Shown here in pieces: positions 53,245-61,379 of a stretch of 64,000 bases of DNA. The stretch comes from SZUA-309 sp965215995. GTDB taxonomy: Bacteria; Pseudomonadota; Gammaproteobacteria; Pseudomonadales; Azotimanducaceae. Below the pieces are notes generated by a model. The model saw only the letters and a program-made list of their open reading frames with translations. It did no database searches and was not told where the DNA came from. A program made the translations under genes and the position numbers. Numbering within the stretch: position 1 is the first letter of the stretch; each line of letters begins with the position of its first letter. Where the stretch lies: contig OZ244128.1 in NCBI GenBank assembly GCA_965215995.1, positions 310,001 through 374,000 on the forward strand, written 5' to 3'.

Positions 53245-54786
53245 ATGTATCCAGGACACTGGGGCGTCGAGACGCCCGACAGACCGGCGGTGATCGACTC
53301 GCTCAGCGGTGAGGTCGTGACTTTCCGTGAGCTGAACGAGCGATCCAATCAGCTTGCCCAGTTCTTCCAGGCCAAAGGCCTGCAACCCGGCGATCACGTG
53401 GCGTTGTTCATGGAAAACCGCCTCCCCTATTTCGAGATCGTCTGGGCGGCATTGCGCTCCGGGCTGTATATGACCGCCGTGAACCGTTACCTCACTACCG
53501 AGGAAGCTGGATACATCGTCGATGATTGCGGCGCCAAGGTCGTGATCACATCGGCAGCCTTGAACACTGCCGTGGGTCTTCAGGAACACGCGCCTGAGTG
53601 CGACACCTGGCTATCAGTCGATGGCGGGCATCCCGGCTACGAAGACTACGCGAAGATAATCGGCGACTACCCGGCGGAGAACCTCACCGAGGAACCTGCG
53701 GGCGCATTGATGCTGTACAGCTCCGGCACGACCGGTCGGCCGAAAGGCATCAAGCGACCACTTTCCGGGCAGTCCATCAGCGAGAGTGCTGGCATGAGCC
53801 TGATGCACCAGGCGCTCTGGGGATGGGACAACAACACCATCTATCTCTCCCCCGCCCCGCTTTACCACTCCGCACCGCTCGCTTTTTGCCTGGCTACCCA
53901 ATCCGTCGGCGGCACCGTGGTGATGATGCCGAAGTGGGATGCCCAGGCCGCACTGGAGGCCATCGGCCAGTACAAAGTGACACACAGCCAGTGGGTGCCC
54001 ACCATGTTTGCGCGCATGCTGAAGCTGGACGTGGACAGGAGTCAGTTCGATCTCTCTACGCTGAAGGTCGCCATTCATGCCGCGGCTCCGTGCCCGAAGC
54101 AGGTGAAGCAGGAGATGCTCGACTGGTGGGGCGATGTGATCTACGAGTACTACGCCGGCACCGAAGCAAACGGAATGACCCATGTCACCCCGCAGGCCTG
54201 GCGGGAGAAGCCCGGCACCGTGGGCCTGCCGGTTGCGGGCGTGCTGCACATCTGCGACGAGGAAGGCAAGGAGCTGCCGACCGGGGAGCCGGGGATCGTC
54301 TACTTCGAGCAACCAGACGTCGCCTTCACGTATCACAACGATGAAGAGAAGACGAAAAGCACCCAGCACCCGGAGCACCCGAACTGGTCAGCCCTCGGTG
54401 ATGTGGGCTATGTGGACGAGGACGGCTATCTCTTCCTCACCGACCGGGCCACTTTCATGATCATTTCCGGTGGCGTGAACATCTACCCCCAGGAAATCGA
54501 GGATGCCATGACCATGCATCCGAAAATCGCCGACGTGGCGGTGATCGGGGTGCCCAATCCGGAGATGGGGGAAGAAGTGAAAGCTGTTGTCGAACTGGCA
54601 GATGGCATTGAGCCCTCACCGGAAGTCGAGCAGGAGCTTCTCGAGTACACCCGGGAGCACATCGCCCACTTCAAGTGTCCGCGTTCGGTGGACTTCGAAG
54701 ATGCGCTGCCAAGGCTACCGACCGGCAAGCTCTACAAGCGGTTGCTCAAGGACCGCTACTGGGGCAAAGAGTCGAAAATCGTCTGA
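53245..54786 (+). CDS. Acyl-CoA synthetase (AMP-forming)
   Basis: A 513-residue ANL ligase. P-loop YSSGTTGRPKGIK (about 155-167), YEYYAGTEANG as the adenylate motif (instead of YGxTE), hinge D in LGDVGYVDEDGY, and C-terminal LPRLPTGKLYKRLL with the catalytic Lys. The YxGTE variant and RPK-GIKRPL segment are typical of FadD8/BaiB-like ligases acting on bulky or steroid-type acids rather than plain fatty acids. Third gene of its operon. The second CoA ligase of this region suggests two activation steps. Confidence 0.92.
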   Translation: MYPGHWGVETPDRPAVIDSLSGEVVTFRELNERSNQLAQFFQAKGLQPGDHVALFMENRLPYFEIVWAALRSGLYMTAVNRYLTTEEAGYIVDDCGAKVVITSAALNTAVGLQEHAPECDTWLSVDGGHPGYEDYAKIIGDYPAENLTEEPAGALMLYSSGTTGRPKGIKRPLSGQSISESAGMSLMHQALWGWDNNTIYLSPAPLYHSAPLAFCLATQSVGGTVVMMPKWDAQAALEAIGQYKVTHSQWVPTMFARMLKLDVDRSQFDLSTLKVAIHAAAPCPKQVKQEMLDWWGDVIYEYYAGTEANGMTHVTPQAWREKPGTVGLPVAGVLHICDEEGKELPTGEPGIVYFEQPDVAFTYHNDEEKTKSTQHPEHPNWSALGDVGYVDEDGYLFLTDRATFMIISGGVNIYPQEIEDAMTMHPKIADVAVIGVPNPEMGEEVKAVVELADGIEPSPEVEQELLEYTREHIAHFKCPRSVDFEDALPRLPTGKLYKRLLKDRYWGKESKIV

Positions 54787-54839
54787 GAATCGCGGCTGGT
54801 CGTCACCGATCCAGGTGCAGGCGGAATCGTGAGCGGGCC

Positions 54840-55229
54840 TCACCCATCCGCTTTGCAAACTGCTTCCAGTGCATGTCCGTCCTGATCGATCACGAATGCA
54901 GCGTAGTAGTCAGGACCATAGGCCGGTTGCAGTCCGGGAGCGCCGTTGTCACGCGCCCCGTTGGCCAGGGCCTCCCCGTGAAACGCCTCGACCGCCTCCA
55001 CCGAAGGCGCTGCAAAGGCCAGGTGAAACCCTTCCCCAGCACTCGACGCCTCTGGTGTCAGCTTCAGGCAGAGCTTGTCCTTACCGGGCTCAGTCCCATA
55101 CCCCACTGCCGTCGACGCCGTGAACACACGCTGATAACCGAGCGCGCCGAGCGCAGCATCATAGAGCGCGCTGGCAGCTTCCAGATTTCTGACCGGCAAC
55201 GACACATGATGGAGCATATGCGGACTCAC
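54840..55229 (-). CDS. VOC-family (glyoxalase-like) protein
   Basis: A 129-residue vicinal-oxygen-chelate protein with two beta-alpha-beta-beta-beta modules: HHVSLPVRNLEAASALYDAAL and FHLAFAAPSVEAVEAFHGEAL. Metal-ligand positions are a His in the first strand and the Glu in the closing strand GHALEAVC. It starts at a GTG overlapping the MFS stop (GTGA); the ATG four codons later is an alternative. Function unknown: extradiol dioxygenase, glyoxalase or resistance protein are options. Confidence 0.88.
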   Translation of the reverse strand: MSPHMLHHVSLPVRNLEAASALYDAALGALGYQRVFTASTAVGYGTEPGKDKLCLKLTPEASSAGEGFHLAFAAPSVEAVEAFHGEALANGARDNGAPGLQPAYGPDYYAAFVIDQDGHALEAVCKADG

Positions 55230-56524
55230 TGACCCGGTTGCTCGATCACCGGCGCGGGCGCTCTGTAGAACGCAACCATCACCGCAGCCAGACCGTAGAG
55301 TACGAAAAGCACCTGGAACGCCTGGGCATAGGAACCTGTGTTGTCGTATACCCAGCCGGCAAACGGCACCCCCAGTATCTGAATGGGAAACATCGCAGGG
55401 CGCATCAATCCCAGAACGGCACCGAAGCGTTCGGAACCGAAGGTGCGGCCGACGATGTTGCCATGGATCGGCACCACCCCTCCGACTCCGTAGCCGAACA
55501 GTGCTGCGCCCAGCGCAAACCAGATGAGCGCTTCAGACTGGAACATGATCATCTGGCCGGTGAACTGGACCAGGATGATGATGTAGAGAATGCGGCGCAT
55601 GGGCAGCCGGTCGCCAAGCCAGCCGAAGCTCAGCTTGCCCACCACCCCGAGACCGGCGCAGAGTGACATTACCAGAGAGGCAAGCTGCAGCGCATGGCCC
55701 ATGTCCGTGAGCCGGGGCACCATGTGGGTGAGCGTCGTGCTCATGCAGCAGAACATGAGCGAGAAGGCGAGCACGATGACCCAGAAATTCCGATCCCGGC
55801 TCACATCGCGCATGCTCAGACGTGGTCTCTCCACTGCGGCTTTCGAACCGCTACCCTCCTTGATGAGCGCACCGTCCGGCAACAGCCCCACATCTCGTGG
55901 ATGGGAAATCACCAGCCTAAGCACCAGAGGCACCACCACGAAGAAGGTGAACAGGCCATACACCATGAAACCGTTCCGCCAGCCGTAGCTGTCGATGATC
56001 TCCGCAGAGATGTACGGCATGACCACACCGGAGAGTGAAACACCGGTTGCTGCGATTCCGAGTGCGGTACCCCGCTTGCGCTCGAACCAGTTGGCCACCA
56101 GTTTGCTCGTGGCCAGATTACCCATGCTGCTGGCGCCAAAGCCGATGAACAGGCCAAGCACCAGATAGAACTGCACCGGCGTTTCCACCTGGCTCAAGCC
56201 GAGGAACCCGAGTGCCATGGAGGTCGCGCCAACACCGATGACCCGACGCAAGGGAAACCGATCCAACGCCCGACCCACGAGCGGCGCCGCAACGGCACCC
56301 ACCGCGTTGGTTACCGTCAGACCGAGCGCGACACCCAGACGGGAATCGCCGAACTCGACGGCAATCGCTTTGAAAAAAACACCATAGGAATAGAAGAAGA
56401 AGCCGACCGCCACGAAATCGACGAAAAACGCGACGGCCACCATGCGCCATCCGATAAAGGGACGATTCTTCTCCCTACTGTCAGATTCGCTGGTTGACGC
56501 CCTGGCTGATTCTCCGTCACCCAC
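55226..56524 (-). CDS. MFS transporter
   Basis: A 432-residue major facilitator with 12 predicted helices starting at about 22, the N-terminal 20 residues being charged. It resembles oxalate/formate and monocarboxylate porters (GVALGLTVTNAVGAVAAPLVGRALDRFPLRRV, GLGVVGKLSFGWLGDRLPMRR with motif A). The GTG start overlaps the upstream stop as TAGTG. Likely carries a small organic acid; direction unknown. Confidence 0.9.
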   Translation of the reverse strand: MGDGESARASTSESDSREKNRPFIGWRMVAVAFFVDFVAVGFFFYSYGVFFKAIAVEFGDSRLGVALGLTVTNAVGAVAAPLVGRALDRFPLRRVIGVGATSMALGFLGLSQVETPVQFYLVLGLFIGFGASSMGNLATSKLVANWFERKRGTALGIAATGVSLSGVVMPYISAEIIDSYGWRNGFMVYGLFTFFVVVPLVLRLVISHPRDVGLLPDGALIKEGSGSKAAVERPRLSMRDVSRDRNFWVIVLAFSLMFCCMSTTLTHMVPRLTDMGHALQLASLVMSLCAGLGVVGKLSFGWLGDRLPMRRILYIIILVQFTGQMIMFQSEALIWFALGAALFGYGVGGVVPIHGNIVGRTFGSERFGAVLGLMRPAMFPIQILGVPFAGWVYDNTGSYAQAFQVLFVLYGLAAVMVAFYRAPAPVIEQPGQ

Positions 56525-56949
56525 TAGGGGTTCTCGTCCAGGGTAATCACCACAAGCTTGGCATCCAACGCTTTCGGCACCCAGGACGCGGCCGGACGCA
56601 GGCGGCTGAAGACATCGTCGATGTACGCCTGGTCATCAAGCTCGAGCGTCGCGTGGCCTGCCAGGGTCTGCCCCTTTATCAGCACCGTTACCGGCGCACC
56701 GTCCCCCTGAAACGCACGCCACCAGCGGCCGTCCGCTCCGGCAAACACCTTGTCGCCATCCAACAGATAGTTAACCGGCAGCGCCCGGCCATCCGGAAAC
56801 GTGAGGAGCATGACGCGGTCTGCTCTGGCGCCTTCAGGGTCTGTTTTCAGCTCTTCGGCTACCCTCGGATTCACCACCAGGCGCGTATAGAAGCCGTAGG
56901 TGACAATCAGCAGGACCAAGACCGCGAGAACGATAAGAAACCACTTCAT
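56524..56949 (-). CDS. Membrane-anchored small split-barrel-like protein
   Basis: A 141-residue protein with an N-terminal anchor (about 3-21, WFLIVLAVLVLLIVTYGFY) and a beta-rich remainder. The order RVMLLTFPDGRALPVNYLLDGDKVFAGADGRWW, then APVTVLIKGQTLAGHATLELDD is similar in layout to the F420/FMN-binding split barrels (DUF385/PNPOx-like nitroreductase family). This is a pattern-level call only. If right, it would be a partner of the LLM proteins. Its stop overlaps the MFS start. Confidence 0.7.
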   Translation of the reverse strand: MKWFLIVLAVLVLLIVTYGFYTRLVVNPRVAEELKTDPEGARADRVMLLTFPDGRALPVNYLLDGDKVFAGADGRWWRAFQGDGAPVTVLIKGQTLAGHATLELDDQAYIDDVFSRLRPAASWVPKALDAKLVVITLDENP

Positions 56950-56973
56950 TCGCTATCTCCTTCTGACTAGCGC

Positions 56974-57990
56974 TCAGAGCACACTGCGACCGTTGTGCGG
57001 TCGGAAGTCCGTGGCGTTGGCCTTGTCGTAGTAACGCACGGCAAACGCATGCGGCGGCACCAGGCCGTCGATCCGCTTCCGATCCTCATCGGTAACAGTC
57101 ACATCCACAGCCCCCAGATTGTCGGTCACCTGCTCGAGCGTTCGCGGACCGATGATGGGTGCCGTAATGCCCGGTTGCCCTGCGCACCAGGCGAGCGCCA
57201 GCTGCGAAACGGAACAGCCCTTCTCCGCTGCCATCTCCACCAGCAGGTCGATCACGTCGTAGGCAAGCTCGGTTGCTTCACGGGAGAAGTTGTCCTTCCC
57301 GTCCTGCCAACGCCCATCCGCGTCGCCCTGATCGCGCCGGTACTTACCGGTTAGAAGCCCACCACACAGTGGGCCCCAGGGTATGACAGCCAGACCGAAG
57401 GACTGGGCGGCGGGGATCACTTCTCTTTCGGCGGTGCGGTCCAGCATGTGATAGGCAGGCTGCTCGCTGACGAATCGATTCAGCCCCAGCTCTTTGGCTA
57501 CCCAGAGCGACTCCACCATCTGCCAGGCTGGAAACATGCTGCAACCGATGTAGCGGATCTTGCCTGCCCGGATGAGATCGTCCAGTGCCCGTAGCGTCTC
57601 GTCGATGGGAACATCGGCATTCGAACGGTGCAGCTGATAGAGATCGATCCAGTCGGTCTTGAGGCGCGCTAACGAGTCATCGCACGCTTCTATCAGATGC
57701 CGGCGGCTCAGCCCCCGGGCGTTGACGTCGTCGCCTTGTGGGAAATTGAATTTGGTTGCGAGCACCGTTCGTTGCCGGCGTCCATCTCTGGCCAGCGCTT
57801 CGCCAACGATACGCTCACTCTCCTTACCTGCGTAGACGTTTGCCGTATCAACGAAGTTCACACCCTGCTCCAGGGCATGATCGATGATCCGGTGGGACTC
57901 TGCTGCATCCGAGCGGCCACCAAACATCATGGTACCGAGGCAGAACTGGCTGACCTGCACACCGGTACGGCCTAATGAACGATATTCCAT
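56974..57990 (-). CDS. Aldo/keto reductase
   Basis: A 338-residue AKR. FVDTANVYAGKESERIVG holds the catalytic Asp and Tyr, ATKF the Lys, and DLYQLHRSN the His. The NADPH motif IIGPRTLEQV is near 279-288. This is the YajO/PdxI-like long type. It lies in the middle of a seven-gene - strand run (60765 to 54840) with another AKR at its start. Paralogous to the 14.2- and 59.7-kb genes but not identical. Confidence 0.92.
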   Translation of the reverse strand: MEYRSLGRTGVQVSQFCLGTMMFGGRSDAAESHRIIDHALEQGVNFVDTANVYAGKESERIVGEALARDGRRQRTVLATKFNFPQGDDVNARGLSRRHLIEACDDSLARLKTDWIDLYQLHRSNADVPIDETLRALDDLIRAGKIRYIGCSMFPAWQMVESLWVAKELGLNRFVSEQPAYHMLDRTAEREVIPAAQSFGLAVIPWGPLCGGLLTGKYRRDQGDADGRWQDGKDNFSREATELAYDVIDLLVEMAAEKGCSVSQLALAWCAGQPGITAPIIGPRTLEQVTDNLGAVDVTVTDEDRKRIDGLVPPHAFAVRYYDKANATDFRPHNGRSVL

Positions 57991-58011
57991 AGTGATTCCC
58001 TTTCTTTCGAC

Positions 58012-59064
58012 TTATGCCCGCCGCCACCAGGCCACGCCCTGTTCGTCCTCTTCCACCGTCAGCATCCGGCGCCCGAGCGCGCAATGCAGGTGGGCGATGG
58101 ACTCACCCGTCGCCGGGAAGTAGCTGTAGTCACTGATTTCACTCTTGAACAAGGCCGGGAACACGTCCACTGCTCGCCTCGGCTCGGCACATAGCTCATA
58201 GAGCTTCTCGAGCGCCACCTCGTGCCAGTCGATGAGAGCGGTCAGCCGCTCATGCACTCCCTCGTAGAGTAGTTCGTGTGCCGGTAGCACGAGCAGATTG
58301 GGCGGCAACTGCTCCCGGAAGCGGCTACAGGAGGCAATCCACTCCCGGAGTGGGTCTGCATAGGGCTCGGAAGGCTGCACGCTGACATTCGGCGTGATTT
58401 TCGGAAGCAGCTGATCGCCGCCGATGATGAGCTTGAGCTCCGGACAGTACAGGCAGACGTGCTCAGGTGAGTGACCATGGCCAATCACCGACCGCCATTC
58501 CCTGCCGCCAATGTCGAGGTACTGGCCGTCACTGATCCGCCGATAGCCCGCGGGCAAAGGGGAGATGCTGGCGCCAAACTGCCCGAACCGCTGCCGGTAG
58601 CGGGCCAGTCGTGATTCATCGAAGCCCGCCCGGCGATAGAAGCGAATGGCATCCTCCGGCACGTCCGATGGCCTGTCGGCGGCCATCACCCTGCACATGT
58701 AGAAATCGGCCCGGCTCATCCAGAGCGCGCAATCCCAGCGTTCGCAGATCCAACCTGCCAGACCGGTATGATCCGTATGCAGGTGGGTGGCGATCACCCG
58801 GGTGACCGGCTTCCCATCCAGATAGCGCTCGAAAATCGTTTCCCAATGGGTTCTAACAGACTCGCTGAAAATACCGGTGTCGACGATCGTCCAGCCGTCA
58901 TTGTCTCGGAGCAGCCAGACGTTGATATGGTTGAGCCTACCGCCCATGGGCATGCGGACCCACCAGACTCCATCGGCGATTTGGGTCGCCTCGCCAGGCT
59001 CGGGTACCTGGTCTTCGAAGCGATAGGTCAACGCCTCGAAGCCGCGCTTAGATTGGATATCCAC
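58012..59064 (-). CDS. MBL-fold metallohydrolase
   Basis: A 350-residue metallo-beta-lactamase-fold protein. Zinc ligands: HLHTDH, that is H94, H96, D98 and H99, then the His in IGHGHSPEH (about 190-195), with the usual further acidic/His residues downstream (GGDQLLP). No signal peptide, so cytoplasmic. The length and a C-terminal helical domain resemble hydroxyacylglutathione hydrolase-like and lactonase relatives. It lies between a tetR and an AKR gene, 13-21 bp gaps. Confidence 0.92.
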   Translation of the reverse strand: MDIQSKRGFEALTYRFEDQVPEPGEATQIADGVWWVRMPMGGRLNHINVWLLRDNDGWTIVDTGIFSESVRTHWETIFERYLDGKPVTRVIATHLHTDHTGLAGWICERWDCALWMSRADFYMCRVMAADRPSDVPEDAIRFYRRAGFDESRLARYRQRFGQFGASISPLPAGYRRISDGQYLDIGGREWRSVIGHGHSPEHVCLYCPELKLIIGGDQLLPKITPNVSVQPSEPYADPLREWIASCSRFREQLPPNLLVLPAHELLYEGVHERLTALIDWHEVALEKLYELCAEPRRAVDVFPALFKSEISDYSYFPATGESIAHLHCALGRRMLTVEEDEQGVAWWRRA

Positions 59065-59077
59065 GTGTTCTTTCCTG

Positions 59078-59749
59078 TCAGTCTTCGAGTTTCGGCAACG
59101 GTACCTGCAGGTAGGTGCAGGCGGAGCGCATCGTCTCGCTGATGAACTGCTCGTCCGCGATCTCGGAGAGCTCGGTGGGCATCAGGATGTTGTCCAGCCG
59201 CGTTTTCATCATTGCAGACAACTGATCCAGCACAAAGCCGATGGCGATCTTCGGCTGTGGATGGCCAATCTCCGATTTGCGGGCGACTAGCAGCCTGGTC
59301 AGTCCCCGGTTGGCCTCTCTATGCAGCTCGGCGAGATGCTCCTTAAGCGCCGGGTCATTGCGTGATGCCTCCAGGCCCGCGCGTTTGAAGGCCGGCCGTT
59401 CTCTGGCGGAAGCCAGCGAAAACTCCAGATAGGCATGCAGGATGTCGGCAACGGAAGCACCTCGCCAGCGTTTCGGATCCAACGCCTCACGCGTCGTTGC
59501 CGATTTGTATTCCGACATCCGGTCAAACAGCGCATAGAGCAACGCCTTCTTGTCGCGAAAGTGATGATAGACCGCTCCTACCGAGCAGCCGGCACGCTTG
59601 GCCACGTCCGCTACTGAGGTGGCATCCGCACCCTGCTCTGAGAACAGTTCCTCCGCGGCATCCAGCAACGCTTCCTGGGTCTTCTGGCTACGGGTCTGCT
59701 GGCCCTCGCGGACCCAGTGCAGATCAGAGATAAACCGGCTTTTCGGCAC
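59078..59749 (-). CDS. TetR-family transcriptional regulator
   Basis: A 223-residue TetR protein. GTG at 59749 is preferred to the frame to 59791, since it overlaps the upstream AKR stop as TAGTG and has GAAGGG upstream. HTH: AAEELFSEQGADATSVADVAKRAGCSVGAVYHHFRDKKALLYAL (about 29-72). The C-terminal domain has a ligand pocket of unknown specificity. It is the second gene of the seven-gene run and likely its regulator. Confidence 0.92.
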   Translation of the reverse strand: MPKSRFISDLHWVREGQQTRSQKTQEALLDAAEELFSEQGADATSVADVAKRAGCSVGAVYHHFRDKKALLYALFDRMSEYKSATTREALDPKRWRGASVADILHAYLEFSLASARERPAFKRAGLEASRNDPALKEHLAELHREANRGLTRLLVARKSEIGHPQPKIAIGFVLDQLSAMMKTRLDNILMPTELSEIADEQFISETMRSACTYLQVPLPKLED

Positions 59750-60765
59750 TAGCGATACCCTTCCTGAACCGGCCGCCGCGGCAGCGACCACCAGGCTGCT
59801 TCGCAGGCAGCCGTCAGCTCGCCATCGAACACCACATCAAAGGCGGCCAGATTTGCATCGAGCTGATCCGGTCGGGAAGCGCCAATGATGGCTGAACTGA
59901 TCCCCGGTTGTGCCAGAACCCAGGCGATGGCCACCGACACCATGTTGAGACCCTTACCTTCCACCACCGCCTTCAGCGTTTCTACCGCCTCGAACTGACT
60001 CTCCTGCCAGTAGCGTGCCTGATAGCGTTCGGCGGCAGTGCCCAGCGAAAAGCGGGTGCCTTCTTCCACGTCCTGTCCTGGCTTGTACTTGCCGGACAGA
60101 AAACCACCGGCGAGCGGATTGTAGACGATCACCCCCAGGCCCTGGTCCACACACAATGGCAGCAGCTCTACCTCTATGTCCCGGTAGAGCAGGTTGTAGC
60201 GGGGCTGCAGGCTGATGTAGCCGGTGATGCCCAGGCGCTCGGCCGCCCGCAATGCTTCCGCCAGCCGCCAGGCGGGATAGTTGGAACAGCCGACGTAGCG
60301 AGCCTTGCCGGCCCGGACGATGTCCTCGAACGCACGCAAGGTCTCTTCTATGGGCGTGTTCGGATCGAACCCGTGCGCCTGATAGAGATCCACGTGGTCG
60401 GTACCGAGCCGGGTGAGGCTGGCATCGATGGATTCCATGATGTGCTGCCGGGACAGGCCGTAGCCATTCGGACCTCGGCGGGTAGGCGCGAAGCACTTGG
60501 TGGCGAGGAGGATTTCCGCCCGGGTGCCGCGTGCCTTCATCCAACGGCCGATGATGGCCTCTGTCTCACCTACCGTTTCCCGAGTGCCGCCGAGCGGATA
60601 CGCGTCAGCCGTGTCCAGGAAGCGCAACTCGTGGTCAAAGGCCTTGTCCAGAATTGCCTGAGAACCGGTTTCGTCCACCTGCAATCCGAACGTCATCGTG
60701 CCGAGGCAGAGCGCCGGAACTTCCAGGCCATGACGCCCCATGCGTCTTCGTTCGATTGCCGCCAT
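59749..60765 (-). CDS. Aldo/keto reductase
   Basis: A 338-residue AKR: FLDTADAYPLGG with Asp and Tyr, ATKCFAP with Lys, DLYQAHGFD with His, IIGASRPDQL for NADPH phosphate. The first gene of a - strand run. The ATG at 60765 lies 125 bp from the divergent molybdenum-hydroxylase operon. Reduces or oxidises an aldehyde/ketone of unknown nature. Confidence 0.92.
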   Translation of the reverse strand: MAAIERRRMGRHGLEVPALCLGTMTFGLQVDETGSQAILDKAFDHELRFLDTADAYPLGGTRETVGETEAIIGRWMKARGTRAEILLATKCFAPTRRGPNGYGLSRQHIMESIDASLTRLGTDHVDLYQAHGFDPNTPIEETLRAFEDIVRAGKARYVGCSNYPAWRLAEALRAAERLGITGYISLQPRYNLLYRDIEVELLPLCVDQGLGVIVYNPLAGGFLSGKYKPGQDVEEGTRFSLGTAAERYQARYWQESQFEAVETLKAVVEGKGLNMVSVAIAWVLAQPGISSAIIGASRPDQLDANLAAFDVVFDGELTAACEAAWWSLPRRPVQEGYR

Positions 60766-60890
60766 TCCCCCTCCCGGGTTGTCTCAACAGGAAACAGCCC
60801 AGACAGCAAAATCAGGGCTGGAAAAAAATCCGAATGACGATTATGGTTTTATTCGCTCATGGCTGCAAGGATCGATCGAGAGGAGGTCCC

Positions 60891-61379
60891 ATGATCAGAT
60901 TCCAGTTGAACGGCGCGACCGTAGAAACGGACGACACGCCGGACACCCCTCTGCTCTGGGTGGTGCGAGACACCTTCAAGCTGAAGGGATCGAAGTACGG
61001 CTGCGGCGCCGGACTCTGCGGCGCCTGCACCATGCACCTGGATGGAGAGGCCATCCGCACCTGCACGCTGCCGGTCTCGGCGGTGGCCGGCAAGTCTGTG
61101 ACCACCATCGAGGGCCTCGGCACTCCGGAGAACATGCACCCGATTCAGGCAGCCTGGGTTGAGCATTCGGTGGCCCAGTGCGGTTACTGCCAGTCAGGCC
61201 AGATCATGTCTGCGGCAGCGCTGCTCGCCACCAACGCCGCACCCACCGAAGCAGAAGTAGAAGAGGCCATGGCGGGCAATCTCTGCCGCTGCGGCTGCTA
61301 CCCGAGAATCAAAACAGCCATCCTTTCAGTCGCGGATGCCGAACAGGCTGAAGCTCTGGCCACGGAGGTGACAGCATGA
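60891..61379 (+). CDS. (2Fe-2S)-binding subunit of an IorA-like molybdenum hydroxylase
   Basis: A 162-residue protein from ATG 60891, with AGGAGG upstream (longer frames run into the divergent AKR). N-terminal plant-type [2Fe-2S] cluster: C38, C43, C46, C58 (GCGAGLCGACTMHLDG). C-terminal second cluster: C97, C100, C132, C134 (QCGYCQSGQ ... CRCGCYPRI). This is the small subunit of xanthine-dehydrogenase-family enzymes of the two-subunit isoquinoline 1-oxidoreductase type. Stop overlaps the large-subunit start (ATGA). Confidence 0.95.
   Translation: MIRFQLNGATVETDDTPDTPLLWVVRDTFKLKGSKYGCGAGLCGACTMHLDGEAIRTCTLPVSAVAGKSVTTIEGLGTPENMHPIQAAWVEHSVAQCGYCQSGQIMSAAALLATNAAPTEAEVEEAMAGNLCRCGCYPRIKTAILSVADAEQAEALATEVTA

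Noticed and set aside
60654..60890. N-terminal extension of the 2Fe-2S subunit
   Set aside because: It crosses the divergent AKR gene; the ATG at 60891 has AGGAGG and begins the ferredoxin fold.
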